Shown: positions 16,836 to 25,352 of the stretch, in pieces
Layout of the letters: each line of letters begins with the position of its first letter
Position numbering within the stretch: position 1 is the first letter of the stretch
NCBI RefSeq assembly: GCF_009901565.1
Contig: NZ_WXEW01000008.1
Span: forward strand, 124,001 to 188,000
Origin: Herbidospora solisilvae
GTDB taxonomy: Bacteria; Actinomycetota; Actinomycetes; Streptosporangiales; Streptosporangiaceae
Direction: 5' to 3'
Length of the DNA stretch: 64,000 nt
The notes under the pieces: model-generated
Database searches by the model: none
What the model was told of the DNA's origin: nothing
Seen by the model: only the letters and a program-made list of their open reading frames with translations
Made by a program: the position numbers and the translations under genes

Positions 16836-19340
16836 GTGAATGACCAGTATGAGCTTTATTGCCTCGCGGACCGGCTTTTCTATGACACCGCCGACCGGCG
16901 CGGAACCGCCATTCCGGATTTCGCCGTGGCCGGCCGTGAGGTTCCGCGTGGCTGGTCCCACCAGCCGTCCGACACCTGGTTCCACTACGCCCCGACCGGC
17001 CATGACGTTCCGCCGCAGGGCTGGAAGATCCACGTGTCGGCCGGGCTGGCCGACGCGGCGCGGGTGCTGGAAATCGTCTGGGACTATTGCATCGAACGTG
17101 ATATCCCATTCAAATTCCTGCGCAGCCGGTCTGTCGTCACCATGCTCAACTCGAAAGGCGCGGCGCGGGGCGCGAGCGGCAAACTGGTCACCATCTACCC
17201 ACGTCAAGACTGCCTGGAGCTGACGCTCAAGGAGCTCGACGGCCTGCTGGCCGGGGTGCGCGGGCCCTACATCCTGAGCGATCTGCGCTACGGCGACGGG
17301 CCCCTGTTCGTCCGCTACGGCGGGTTCACGGCTCGGCGCTGCGTCGCCGCCAACGGCGACCTGGTGCCCGCGATGGAAAACGACCGGGGCGAGCTGGTGC
17401 CCGACGTCCGGGGGCCGTCGTTCACGGTGCCCGACTGGGTCGAGCTGCCCGACTTCCTCGCGCCTCATCTGGAGGCCAGGAACGCGGTCACCACGACCGA
17501 CCTGCCCTACACCGTCGACTCCGTCATGCACTTCTCCAACGGCGGCGGCGTCTACCTCGCCACCGACAGGCGGAGCGGCGAGCGGGTCGTGCTCAAGGAG
17601 GCCCGGCCGATGGCGGGGCTCGACGCGGCCGAGCGCGACGCGGTGGCGCGGCTCCAGCACGAACGCGACGTCCTGCGGCGGCTCGACGGGCTCGACTGCG
17701 CGCCCGGCTACCGCGACTACTTCGTGCTCGGCGACCACCACTTCCTGGTGACGGAGTTCGTCGACGCCACGCCGCTGCAGCGCACCCTGGTCCGCACGTT
17801 CCCGCTGACCAAGGCCGACGCGACGGCCGAGTCGATCGCCGAATACACCGTCTGGGCCCTCGACACGCTGCCCAAGGTGCGGGCCGCGATCGAGGCGCTG
17901 CACGAACGCGGGGTCGTCTTCTGCGACCTCCACCCCAACAACATCCTGATCACGCCCGAAGGGCGGCTCGTCCTCATCGACTTCGAGGTCGCGACCTTCA
18001 TCGAAGACCGCGGGCGGTCGGTGCTGGCCCATCCGGCCTTCCAGGCGCCGGCCGACCGCCGGGGCGCCGACGTCGACCTCTACGCCCTCGCCTGTCTCAC
18101 ACTGGGCCTGTTCGCGCCGCAGCTCACGATCACCGTGCCACTGGCGCGGGCGAAGGCGGGCCAGCTCGGGCGGCTGATCGTCGACACGTTCCCGGTGCCG
18201 CCCGAGCTGATCAAGCGGGCCGTCCACACGATCAGCGGGCCCATCGGGGGCGGGCCCACTGCGAGTGTGACCCTGGGCGATCCCATGGCGGCGATGGCGC
18301 GGGCGATCCTCGCCAGCGCCACGCCGGAACGGACCGACCGGCTCTTCCCCGGCGACATCGCCCAGTTCCGGCCCGGCGGCGGGGTCAACCTGGCCCACGG
18401 CGCGGCGGGCGTGCTGTTCGCGCTCGACGCGGCCGGGGCCGGGCGCTACCCCGAGTTCGAAGAGTGGCTGCTCCGCCAGCGGCCGGAGTCGCCGCCCGGC
18501 TTCTACGACGGTCTCCACGGCGTCGCCTACGTGCTCGACCGCTTCGGCCACGTCGACCGGGCGCTCGACCTCGTCGACCGGGCGATGGCCGGACCGTGGC
18601 GCGATCTCGACCTCGGTCTGTGGTCGGGGCTGGCCGGCATCGGGCTCAACCTGCTCCACCTGGGGCTCGACGCCCGCCCGCTGATCGAGTTGTGCGCCGA
18701 GCGGCTGCCTCACGACGTACCCGACATCTCGGGCGGCGCGAACCCCAGAGCCGGTCTGCTCCACGGCCTGAGCGGTCCCGCCCTGTTGTTCCTGCGCGCC
18801 TACGACCACACCCGCGACCCCGCGCTGCTCGATCTGGCCGAACGGGCGCTGCGCCTCGATTTGAAGCGCTGCGTCACCACGTCAGACGGATCGCTGCAGG
18901 TCAACCAGGGCTGGCGGACCCTGCCCTACCTCGACGAGGGCTCGGTCGGCATCGCGATCGTGCTGGCCGACCTGCTGCGCCAGCGGCCCGGCTCACCGCT
19001 GGCCGCCGCCCTGCCCGACCTGCTCAAAGTGGGCCGCTGCCGGTTCTTCGTGCAGCCCGGCCTGTTCGCCGGACGGGCCGGCATGGTGCTGGCCGACCGC
19101 ACCCTGATCCCCGGCCTCGACTGGCACGTCCTGCCCTACCGCGACGGGATCGCCTTCCCCGGCGACCAGCTGCTCCGGCTGTCGATGGACTTCGCGACCG
19201 GCACCGCCGGCGTCCTCTACGCCCTCAGCGGCACCCCGTTGCCCTTCACGCATCCACTCGGCGCGGAGCCCTACGCCGCGCCCGGTGGTGTCCCCCTTCG
19301 CCCATCGGCCAAGGAGGTGATCGGGGCCCCGAACAGCTAG
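16836..19340 (+). CDS. lanKC: Class III lanthipeptide synthetase LanKC (RamC-like)
   Basis: 834 residues from GTG 16836, chosen because GGGAG at 16825-16829 is 6 bp upstream; ATG 16830 would sit directly on it. Three domains: an N-terminal phospho-Ser/Thr lyase part opening with YELYCLADRLFYD; a Ser/Thr kinase with Lys254 (VVLKEA), catalytic loop FCDLHPNN (Asp364) and IDFE (Asp382); and a C-terminal LanC-like cyclase. The cyclase lacks the zinc ligands: the usual Cys-His-Gly position reads LFAGRAG, and WCYG is replaced by LDEGSVG. That places it in class III, not class IV. It phosphorylates, dehydrates and cyclises the precursor encoded 64 bp downstream. Confidence 0.95.
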   Translation: MNDQYELYCLADRLFYDTADRRGTAIPDFAVAGREVPRGWSHQPSDTWFHYAPTGHDVPPQGWKIHVSAGLADAARVLEIVWDYCIERDIPFKFLRSRSVVTMLNSKGAARGASGKLVTIYPRQDCLELTLKELDGLLAGVRGPYILSDLRYGDGPLFVRYGGFTARRCVAANGDLVPAMENDRGELVPDVRGPSFTVPDWVELPDFLAPHLEARNAVTTTDLPYTVDSVMHFSNGGGVYLATDRRSGERVVLKEARPMAGLDAAERDAVARLQHERDVLRRLDGLDCAPGYRDYFVLGDHHFLVTEFVDATPLQRTLVRTFPLTKADATAESIAEYTVWALDTLPKVRAAIEALHERGVVFCDLHPNNILITPEGRLVLIDFEVATFIEDRGRSVLAHPAFQAPADRRGADVDLYALACLTLGLFAPQLTITVPLARAKAGQLGRLIVDTFPVPPELIKRAVHTISGPIGGGPTASVTLGDPMAAMARAILASATPERTDRLFPGDIAQFRPGGGVNLAHGAAGVLFALDAAGAGRYPEFEEWLLRQRPESPPGFYDGLHGVAYVLDRFGHVDRALDLVDRAMAGPWRDLDLGLWSGLAGIGLNLLHLGLDARPLIELCAERLPHDVPDISGGANPRAGLLHGLSGPALLFLRAYDHTRDPALLDLAERALRLDLKRCVTTSDGSLQVNQGWRTLPYLDEGSVGIAIVLADLLRQRPGSPLAAALPDLLKVGRCRFFVQPGLFAGRAGMVLADRTLIPGLDWHVLPYRDGIAFPGDQLLRLSMDFATGTAGVLYALSGTPLPFTHPLGAEPYAAPGGVPLRPSAKEVIGAPNS

Positions 19341-19403
19341 CTCCACCTTTCTAAAGATCTCGAATGTCCTCCCGATAGAGAAACTTCGTAAAGGAGCATG
19401 ACC

Positions 19404-19550
19404 ATGGTTCTTCTCGACCTTCAGGCGATGGAGCTTCCCGGCGGCGGATACCCCGGTGGCGGCGGCCACGGTGGCGGCGGCAGCACGCTGACCCTGCTCG
19501 GCTGCGCGTCCCAGACGCCCAGCAACCTGAGCCTGCTGCTCTGCCACTAG
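19404..19550 (+). CDS. lanA: Class III lanthipeptide precursor peptide (SapB/RamS-like)
   Basis: 48 residues, easily missed for its size. GGAG at 19393-19396 is 7 bp before ATG 19404; the in-frame ATG 19398 is too close to it. The leader opens MVLLDLQAMELP, containing the LLDLQ motif recognised by class III synthetases. Residues 13-26 are almost all glycine with Tyr16-Pro17 and His22. The core has two S-x2-(S/T)-x3-C units, STLTLLGC (27-34) and SNLSLLLC (40-47), the same spacing as in SapB, ending in His48. Each unit should form a labionin or lanthionine ring. Pro12 and Pro17 are potential cut sites for the prolyl oligopeptidase encoded at 22877. Confidence 0.93.
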   Translation: MVLLDLQAMELPGGGYPGGGGHGGGGSTLTLLGCASQTPSNLSLLLCH

Positions 19551-19560
19551 GCACCCGATC

Positions 19561-19602
19561 GGGGGCCCTGGGCTCGCGGGAGCCCGGGGCCCTCCCCGTT
19601 TT
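19561..19602 (+). terminator. Strong intrinsic terminator after lanA
   Basis: GGCCCTGGGCTC (19564-19575) pairs with GAGCCCGGGGCC (19580-19591), one G-U pair, GCGG loop, extended by outer G-C pairs and followed by TTTT (19599-19602). It should make the precursor message more abundant than that of the downstream transporter genes. Confidence 0.8.
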
Positions 19603-19638
19603 CGAAGTCTCCGCCCACGTGAAGAGAGGGAGTCGGCG

Positions 19639-21240
19639 TTGCGACCGGCCGACCGGCTGACAACCGAGGCGATCAGGCGTAGCGGGCCCGCGGCGGGCGT
19701 GCTCGCCGCTGTCGCCCTCATCGGCGCCGGCCTTGAGCTGGCACTGCCGTTCGTGCTCGGCCGTGCCGTCGACACCTTCTCCCCGACCTGGGTGGGCTGC
19801 GCCGGGGCCGTCGTGGTGCTCCTCGTCGCCTGCGACGGTCTCGGTGTCTACATGAGCGCCACCGGTGGCGCGCGGGCGGCGGCCTGGTTGCGCCACCGGG
19901 CGCTCTCCCATCTGCTCGGCGCCGGTCCCGGTGTGACCCGGCGCATCCCCGAGGGCGACCTGGTGACCCGGCTCGGCCTCAACGCCGAAGAGGCCGGGCG
20001 CGCGGCCGACGCCGTGGTCGCCTCGGTGGCGCTGGTGGTGCCGTCGGCCGGGGCGCTGGTCCTGCTGGTGCTGATCGATCCGTGGCTGGCGCTGACGCTG
20101 GCGGGCGGGCTGGTCGCCATCGCGTTCGTGCTGAAGCGGTTCCTGAAGGTCTCCACGGTGATCGCCGGCGGCTACCAGGAGGCGCAGGCCGACATCGCCG
20201 CGCGCCTGGTCGAGGCGGTCGGCGGCGCCCGTACGATCGCGGCGGCCGGAACCGCCGAACAGGAGACCCGGCGGGTGCTGACCGCCCTTCCGGTGGTGCG
20301 CGGCCACGCGATGGCGTTGTGGCGGGCCAACGCCGACTCCGGGGTGCGAGCCGCGATCGTGGTGCCGCTCCTGGAGGTGCTGGTGCTGGCCGTGGGCGGC
20401 TGGCGGCTGGCGGCCGGGGAACTGTCGGCCGGCGAGCTCTACGCCGCCACCCGCTACGTGGTCATCGGCGCGGGCCTCGGCCCCGCGATCGGCTCGCTGG
20501 GCCGGCTGGCCCGCGCCCGCGCGGCCGGGGCGCGGCTGGCCGACGTCCTCGACGAGTGCCCGCGGGCTCACGGGGTGCACACGCTGCCCCCCGGCCCCGG
20601 GACCCTGACGTTCCGCGACGTCCCCGGCCTCGACGTGGAGATCCAGGGCGGCAGTTCGGTGGCCGTCGTCGGCACGGGGAGCACCCGGTTCGCGCGGCTC
20701 GCGGCCCGCCTCGACGACCCGGAGACCGGAGAGGTGCTGCTCGACGGGGTCCCGCTGCGGTCGCTGACCCGGGAGTCGCTCAGAACCGCCGTCGGCTACG
20801 CCGTCGCCAGGCCCCACCTGGTCGGCGACACCGTCGCCGACGCGACCGGCGGCTCCCGCACGGCGGCCGTGGCGGCCGGGGCCGACGAGTTCATCCGCCG
20901 CCTGCCCCACGGCTACCAGACCGCCCTCGCCGAGGCCCCCATGTCGGGCGGCGAACGCCAGCGGCTCGGCCTGGCCAGGGCCTTCGCGAAGGGAAACCGC
21001 CTGCTGGTGCTCGACGACGCGACCTCCAGCCTCGACACCATCACCGAACGCCAGGTCTCCACGGCCCTGTCCGCAGACACCCGCACCCACGTCATGGTGA
21101 CCCACCGGGCCGCCGTCGCGGCGCGCGCCGACCGGGTGATCTGGCTGCACGACGGGCGGGTGCGCGGCTTCGACCGCCACCTCGTCCTCTGGCACGACCC
21201 CGGCTACCGGGCCGTCTTCCAGGGCGGGGAGACGCGGTGA
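19639..21240 (+). CDS. ABC exporter half-transporter 1, degenerate Walker A (RamA/B-like)
   Basis: 533 residues from TTG 19639 with GAGGGAG upstream. An N-terminal six-helix membrane domain (to about residue 300) is fused to a nucleotide-binding domain. The Walker A region reads VVGTGSTRFARLAA (about 340-350), shortened and without the GKS/T lysine. The signature MSGGERQRLG (about 434) is intact. Walker B ends LDDATSSLD, with Asp in place of the catalytic Glu. This subunit therefore offers a good signature but cannot use its own Walker A. It pairs with the next gene product to export the lanthipeptide, as RamA/RamB do for SapB. Confidence 0.9.
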   Translation: MRPADRLTTEAIRRSGPAAGVLAAVALIGAGLELALPFVLGRAVDTFSPTWVGCAGAVVVLLVACDGLGVYMSATGGARAAAWLRHRALSHLLGAGPGVTRRIPEGDLVTRLGLNAEEAGRAADAVVASVALVVPSAGALVLLVLIDPWLALTLAGGLVAIAFVLKRFLKVSTVIAGGYQEAQADIAARLVEAVGGARTIAAAGTAEQETRRVLTALPVVRGHAMALWRANADSGVRAAIVVPLLEVLVLAVGGWRLAAGELSAGELYAATRYVVIGAGLGPAIGSLGRLARARAAGARLADVLDECPRAHGVHTLPPGPGTLTFRDVPGLDVEIQGGSSVAVVGTGSTRFARLAARLDDPETGEVLLDGVPLRSLTRESLRTAVGYAVARPHLVGDTVADATGGSRTAAVAAGADEFIRRLPHGYQTALAEAPMSGGERQRLGLARAFAKGNRLLVLDDATSSLDTITERQVSTALSADTRTHVMVTHRAAVAARADRVIWLHDGRVRGFDRHLVLWHDPGYRAVFQGGETR

Positions 21241-22880
21241 TCACCTTCGGCCCTCACACCCGGATCGGGGTGTTCCTCTGGCGGGCCTTCCACGCCCGGC
21301 CGGGCCAGGTGCGGCGGTTCGTCCTGTGGTCGCTGGTCGAGGCGGCCCCGGCGTTCGTCATCGGGCTGGCCGTCGCGCGGGCCGTCGACGCGTTCACCAC
21401 CCACCAGGCCGTCGCGGGGCTCTCGTGGACGTTCCTGCTCGGCCTCTCCTGGATCTTCGCCGCCGTCGGGGGGCGGCAGGTGGTCGTCACGCTGGCGACC
21501 ATCGTCGAGCCCGTCCGCGAGGAACTGCTGACCACGACGATCCGGGGCGCCCTGGAGGCCGGGCGAGACGACCCCGCCGCCGTCACCCGGGCCAACCTGC
21601 AGGTCGAGGTGGCGCGCGACGCGTTCACCGGGGTGATCGGGTCGGTGAAGGCGTTCCTGTTCGCCCTCCTCGGGGCCGTCGCCGGGGTGGTGGCGCTGAT
21701 GCCCGAGCTGCTCCTGCTGGTGCTGCCGCCGCTGCTGCTCGGGCTGGGGGCGTTCCTCTTCTCGCTGCCCGAACTGGCCAGGCGGCAGCACGCCTACCTG
21801 CTCGCCGACGAGGCCACCGCCGAGAGCCTGGTCACGGTCACCGCCGCGCTCGGCGACATCGCCGCGTCCGGCGACGAAGACCACGCCGCCCGATACGCCG
21901 GCGCCCGATTCGACCGCCAGCGGCGCGCGGCCGGCCGGCTGGCGACGGTCACCACGCTCCGGACCGTCGTGCTGGGCGCGGGGGCCTGGGCGCCGATCCT
22001 GCTGGTGCTCGCCTATGCGCCCCGGCTGGGGGCGACCCCGGGGGTCGTGCTCGGGACCCTCGCCTATGTCATGCAGTCGCTCACGCCCGCGCTGTTCAAC
22101 CTGGCCAGTGGGCTGGGGGAGAGCGGCGTGCGGCTCTGGGTCACCCTGGCCCGGTTGCGGGCCGCGCTGCCGCCGCCGCGGGAGGAGACCCGCAGGGCCG
22201 AGGGGGTGCACACCGAGCTGAAGGGGGTCACCTTCGCCTACGGGCCCCGGGCGCTGCCGGTCGTCGACCGCCTCGACCTGGTCATCCCCGAAGGCGAGCA
22301 CCTCGCCGTCGTCGGGCCGAGCGGCATCGGGAAGTCCACCCTCGCCGCGCTGATCGCCGGGCTGGTCGTGCCCGATCAGGGGCGGGTGACCGTCGGCGGG
22401 GTGCCGGCCGCCCGGCTCGACCGGGGGCAGCGGGTGCTGATCCCGCAGGAGGCCTACGTCTTCCGGGGGACCGTCGCCGAGAACCTCGGCGACCACGACC
22501 CCCGGCGGATGCGGCAGGCGCTCGACGCCATCGGGGCCGCCCACGTCAAACTCCAGGCCACCGAGCTCGGCCCGGCCGACAGGCAGCTCGTCGCGCTGGC
22601 CAGGGCCTATCTCGCCGACGCCCCGCTGGTCATCCTCGACGAGGCCACCTCCTGCCTCGACCCGGCGGCCGAGGCCCGCGTCGAGCAGGCCTTCGCGGAG
22701 CGCGGCGGCACCCTCGTCGTCGTCGCCCATCGCATCAGTTCGGCGCTGCGGGCCCGGAAGGTGCTGGTCATGGACGGCACCCGCGTCGTCGCCGGCACCC
22801 ATCAGGAACTCCTCGCCGCCTCCCCCCTGTACGCGGATCTGGCCGGGCATTGGGACCCCAGACTCAGGCAGGTGTCATGA
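21237..22880 (+). CDS. ABC exporter half-transporter 2, degenerate signature motif
   Basis: 547 residues from GTG 21237, overlapping the previous stop (GTGA). Membrane domain, then an NBD with perfect Walker A GPSGIGKST (about 360), Walker B LVILDEATSCLD (about 465) and switch His (VVAHRIS). The ABC signature is ruined: LGPADRQ stands where LSGGQRQ is expected (about 443). Combined with subunit 1, one composite ATP site (this Walker A plus the other signature) is canonical and the other is doubly degenerate, the arrangement of asymmetric heterodimeric exporters. The peptidase gene starts in its stop codon. Confidence 0.92.
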   Translation: MITFGPHTRIGVFLWRAFHARPGQVRRFVLWSLVEAAPAFVIGLAVARAVDAFTTHQAVAGLSWTFLLGLSWIFAAVGGRQVVVTLATIVEPVREELLTTTIRGALEAGRDDPAAVTRANLQVEVARDAFTGVIGSVKAFLFALLGAVAGVVALMPELLLLVLPPLLLGLGAFLFSLPELARRQHAYLLADEATAESLVTVTAALGDIAASGDEDHAARYAGARFDRQRRAAGRLATVTTLRTVVLGAGAWAPILLVLAYAPRLGATPGVVLGTLAYVMQSLTPALFNLASGLGESGVRLWVTLARLRAALPPPREETRRAEGVHTELKGVTFAYGPRALPVVDRLDLVIPEGEHLAVVGPSGIGKSTLAALIAGLVVPDQGRVTVGGVPAARLDRGQRVLIPQEAYVFRGTVAENLGDHDPRRMRQALDAIGAAHVKLQATELGPADRQLVALARAYLADAPLVILDEATSCLDPAAEARVEQAFAERGGTLVVVAHRISSALRARKVLVMDGTRVVAGTHQELLAASPLYADLAGHWDPRLRQVS

Positions 22881-24772
22881 TCGAGATCATCCACGGGCAC
22901 GTCGTCTCCGACCCCTACCGCTGGCTGGAAGACCCGGCCTCCGACGAGACGCGGGCCTGGCAGGCGCAGCAGGAGGTCGTCTGGCGCAGCCAGCTCCTCC
23001 CCGGCCGCGACCGCTTCCGGGCCAGGATCGACGAACTGAGCGACACCGGCGTCGTGGGCGCCCCGATCTGGCGGGGCGGCACCGCCTTCCGCGTCCGCCG
23101 TGATCCGGGCCGCCGTCTGCCCGTCCTCTACGCCGACGACCGGGTGGTCCTCGACCCCGAGGCGATCGACCCGGGCGCGACCACGCTGCTCGACGCCTGG
23201 CATCCCTCGCCCGACGGGACGCTGGTCGCCTGCCAGCTCTCCCGGGGTGGTGACGAACGGTCCGAGCTCTACGTCCTCGACGCCCGGACCGGCGCGCTCG
23301 TCGACGGCCCGATCGGGGGCCTGCGCCACTCGCCGGTGGCCTGGTTGCCGGACGGCGACGGCTTCTACTACGTCCGCGACCGGCGGGCCCGCGTCCACCG
23401 CCTCGACGGCGACGACCTCGACGTGGCCGACGCCGACGGCATCGCCCTCAGCGCCGACGGCCGGTGGCTGACCCTCTCGGTCAACCGGGGGGCGGGCAAC
23501 GACGTGTGGTTGTGCGACCTGGTGAGCCCGTCGCGGCGGGTCGTCCAGCAGGACGTCGCGGCCCGGTCGGCCGTGGCGGTGGGGGGCGACGGGAGGGCGT
23601 ACATGATCACGACCCTCGACGCCCCCCGGGGGCGGCTGCTGGTCGCCGACCCGGCCGCGCCCGACGACTTCCGCGACCTCGTGTCCGAAGACGCCGAGGC
23701 CGTGATCGCCGACTTCGCCCTGCTCGACGGGGTCCTCCTGGTGGCGTGGGTGCGCCATGCCATCGGGGAGATCTCCGTCCACGATCCCGAGACCGGGGAG
23801 CGTCAAGGAGCGGTCCCGCTCCCCGGTCTCGGCTCCCTCGGGCGGATGTCCGCCCGCGGCCACGAGGTCTGGTTCACCTACTCCGACTACGTCACCCCCG
23901 AGAGCGTCTACCGCTACGACGCCCGCACTGGCGAGACCACCCTCTGGGAGGCGGCCCCCGGCCGGGCCGAGCTGCCCGAGATCGAGTCGCACCAGGTCGT
24001 CTACCAGTCGGCCGACGGCACGCCGGTCCGGATGGTCGTGCTCGGCAAGGGCCTGCCGGGCCCCCGGCCGTGCATCCTCTACGGCTACGGCGGGTTCGGG
24101 GTGCCGCTCACGCCCTCCTACTCCTCCTATGTGCTGCCGTGGCTGGAGGCGGGTGGTGTCTTCGCGTTCGCCCAGGTCAGGGGTGGTGGTGAAGAAGGGG
24201 AGACGTGGCATCGGGCGGGCATGCGGGGGCGGAAGCAGAACTCGTTCGACGACTTCGCCGCCGCCGCCGAGACGCTGATCGCGGCGGGCTGGACGACCCC
24301 CGCCCTGCTCGGCGTCACCGGCGAGTCGGGCGGCGGGCTGCTCGTCGGGGCGCTCATCACGCAGCGCCCCGAACTGGTCGCCGCCGCCGTGTGCTCGGCG
24401 CCGGTGCTCGACATGGTCAGGTTCGAGAAGACGGGGCTGGGCAGCTCGTGGGTGCCGGAATACGGCTCCGCCGACGACCCCGAGCAGTTCGCCTGGCTGA
24501 TGGCCTACTCGCCCTACCACCACGTCAAGGAGGGCGTCGACTACCCCGCGACGCTCTTCACGGTCTTCGACGGCGACAGCCGCGTCGACCCCCTCCACGC
24601 CCGCAAGATGTGCGCGGCCCTCCAGGGCGCGACGTCGGGGGTGCGCCCGATCCTGTTCCGTCACGAGACCGGGGTCGGCCACGCGGGCCGTTCGGCCGAC
24701 CGGGCGGCCGGGCTGGCCGCCGACATGCTCGCCTTCCTGGCCCGTGAGCTGGGCGGCCTCGACGACGACTAG
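22877..24772 (+). CDS. Prolyl oligopeptidase (S9A), probable lanthipeptide leader peptidase
   Basis: 631 residues. ATG 22877 overlaps the ABC gene stop (ATGA), so it belongs to the lanthipeptide operon. It begins with DPYRWLEDPASDETRAW, the family N-terminus, followed by a seven-bladed propeller region and a C-terminal alpha/beta-hydrolase domain. Catalytic triad: Ser484 in TGESGGGL, Asp567 in DGDSRVDPLH, His602 in GVGHAGR. There is no signal peptide. Prolyl oligopeptidase FlaP is known to remove class III leaders after proline in the flavipeptin pathway; the precursor here has leader prolines at 12 and 17. Cytoplasmic cleavage after modification is the likely job. Confidence 0.92.
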   Translation: MIEIIHGHVVSDPYRWLEDPASDETRAWQAQQEVVWRSQLLPGRDRFRARIDELSDTGVVGAPIWRGGTAFRVRRDPGRRLPVLYADDRVVLDPEAIDPGATTLLDAWHPSPDGTLVACQLSRGGDERSELYVLDARTGALVDGPIGGLRHSPVAWLPDGDGFYYVRDRRARVHRLDGDDLDVADADGIALSADGRWLTLSVNRGAGNDVWLCDLVSPSRRVVQQDVAARSAVAVGGDGRAYMITTLDAPRGRLLVADPAAPDDFRDLVSEDAEAVIADFALLDGVLLVAWVRHAIGEISVHDPETGERQGAVPLPGLGSLGRMSARGHEVWFTYSDYVTPESVYRYDARTGETTLWEAAPGRAELPEIESHQVVYQSADGTPVRMVVLGKGLPGPRPCILYGYGGFGVPLTPSYSSYVLPWLEAGGVFAFAQVRGGGEEGETWHRAGMRGRKQNSFDDFAAAAETLIAAGWTTPALLGVTGESGGGLLVGALITQRPELVAAAVCSAPVLDMVRFEKTGLGSSWVPEYGSADDPEQFAWLMAYSPYHHVKEGVDYPATLFTVFDGDSRVDPLHARKMCAALQGATSGVRPILFRHETGVGHAGRSADRAAGLAADMLAFLARELGGLDDD

Positions 24773-24778
24773 GGCGGC

Positions 24779-25243
24779 TCAGGCCGACCGGGGCAGCGGG
24801 AGGGCCAGGGCCGACGGCGGGGTGGTGGTGAGGGAGATCTCGAACCAGACCTTGTTGCGGCCCCCCTCCCTGACGATGCCCCAGCGGTCCGAGAGGGCGT
24901 CGAGCAGCGGGAGGCCGCGGCCGTTCGTCGCGGTGGCGGTCGTGTGGCGGGCACACGGGGGTTCGGGCGAGCCGTCGTCCTGGACGCACACCCGCACCTC
25001 GTCGGCCGAGAACCAGACCGTCACGGTGAACACGCCGCCGTCGCCCGATCTGGAGTGGACGACCGCGTTCGTGGCGATCTCGCTGGTGAGCAGCACGGAG
25101 TCGTCGTGCAGCGGGTGGTCTCTGCCGATCGTGGCCGAGACCAGGCGGCGGGCCACGACGACCTGGTCACGGCCGCCCGCGAGCCGGGCGACCCTCGTCG
25201 TGTCGATGGAGTCGAGTGTGGTGACGTTCCCCGAGCCGTTCAT
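24779..25243 (-). CDS. RsbW-like ATP-binding anti-sigma regulatory protein
   Basis: 154 residues from ATG 25243; GAGGAGG decides it over an earlier in-frame start. GHKL fold: N-box LLTSEIATNAVVHS, G1 VRVCVQDDGSPEP, G2 ATNGRGLPLLDALSDRWG, and the ending KVWFEI. This is the HATPase_c_2 type widespread in Actinobacteria, related to SpoIIAB/RsbW. The usual role is binding or phosphorylating a sigma factor or STAS antagonist. No partner is adjacent, though STAS proteins are encoded at 40843 and 61499. Confidence 0.88.
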   Translation of the reverse strand: MNGSGNVTTLDSIDTTRVARLAGGRDQVVVARRLVSATIGRDHPLHDDSVLLTSEIATNAVVHSRSGDGGVFTVTVWFSADEVRVCVQDDGSPEPPCARHTTATATNGRGLPLLDALSDRWGIVREGGRNKVWFEISLTTTPPSALALPLPRSA

Positions 25244-25352
25244 GCGTCCTCCTCGATGACTGCGCAAAGAAGACGCGCCGGTACGTGATCCGAGATGTCA
25301 CGCGAAGGTGCGACTGTGCTTCCCCGATCGGCGCTGCCGTAGCGTGGGAGCC

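Noticed and set aside
19398-19403. ATG two codons upstream in the lanthipeptide precursor
   Set aside because: Only one base after GGAG; ATG 19404 has the correct 7-bp spacing.
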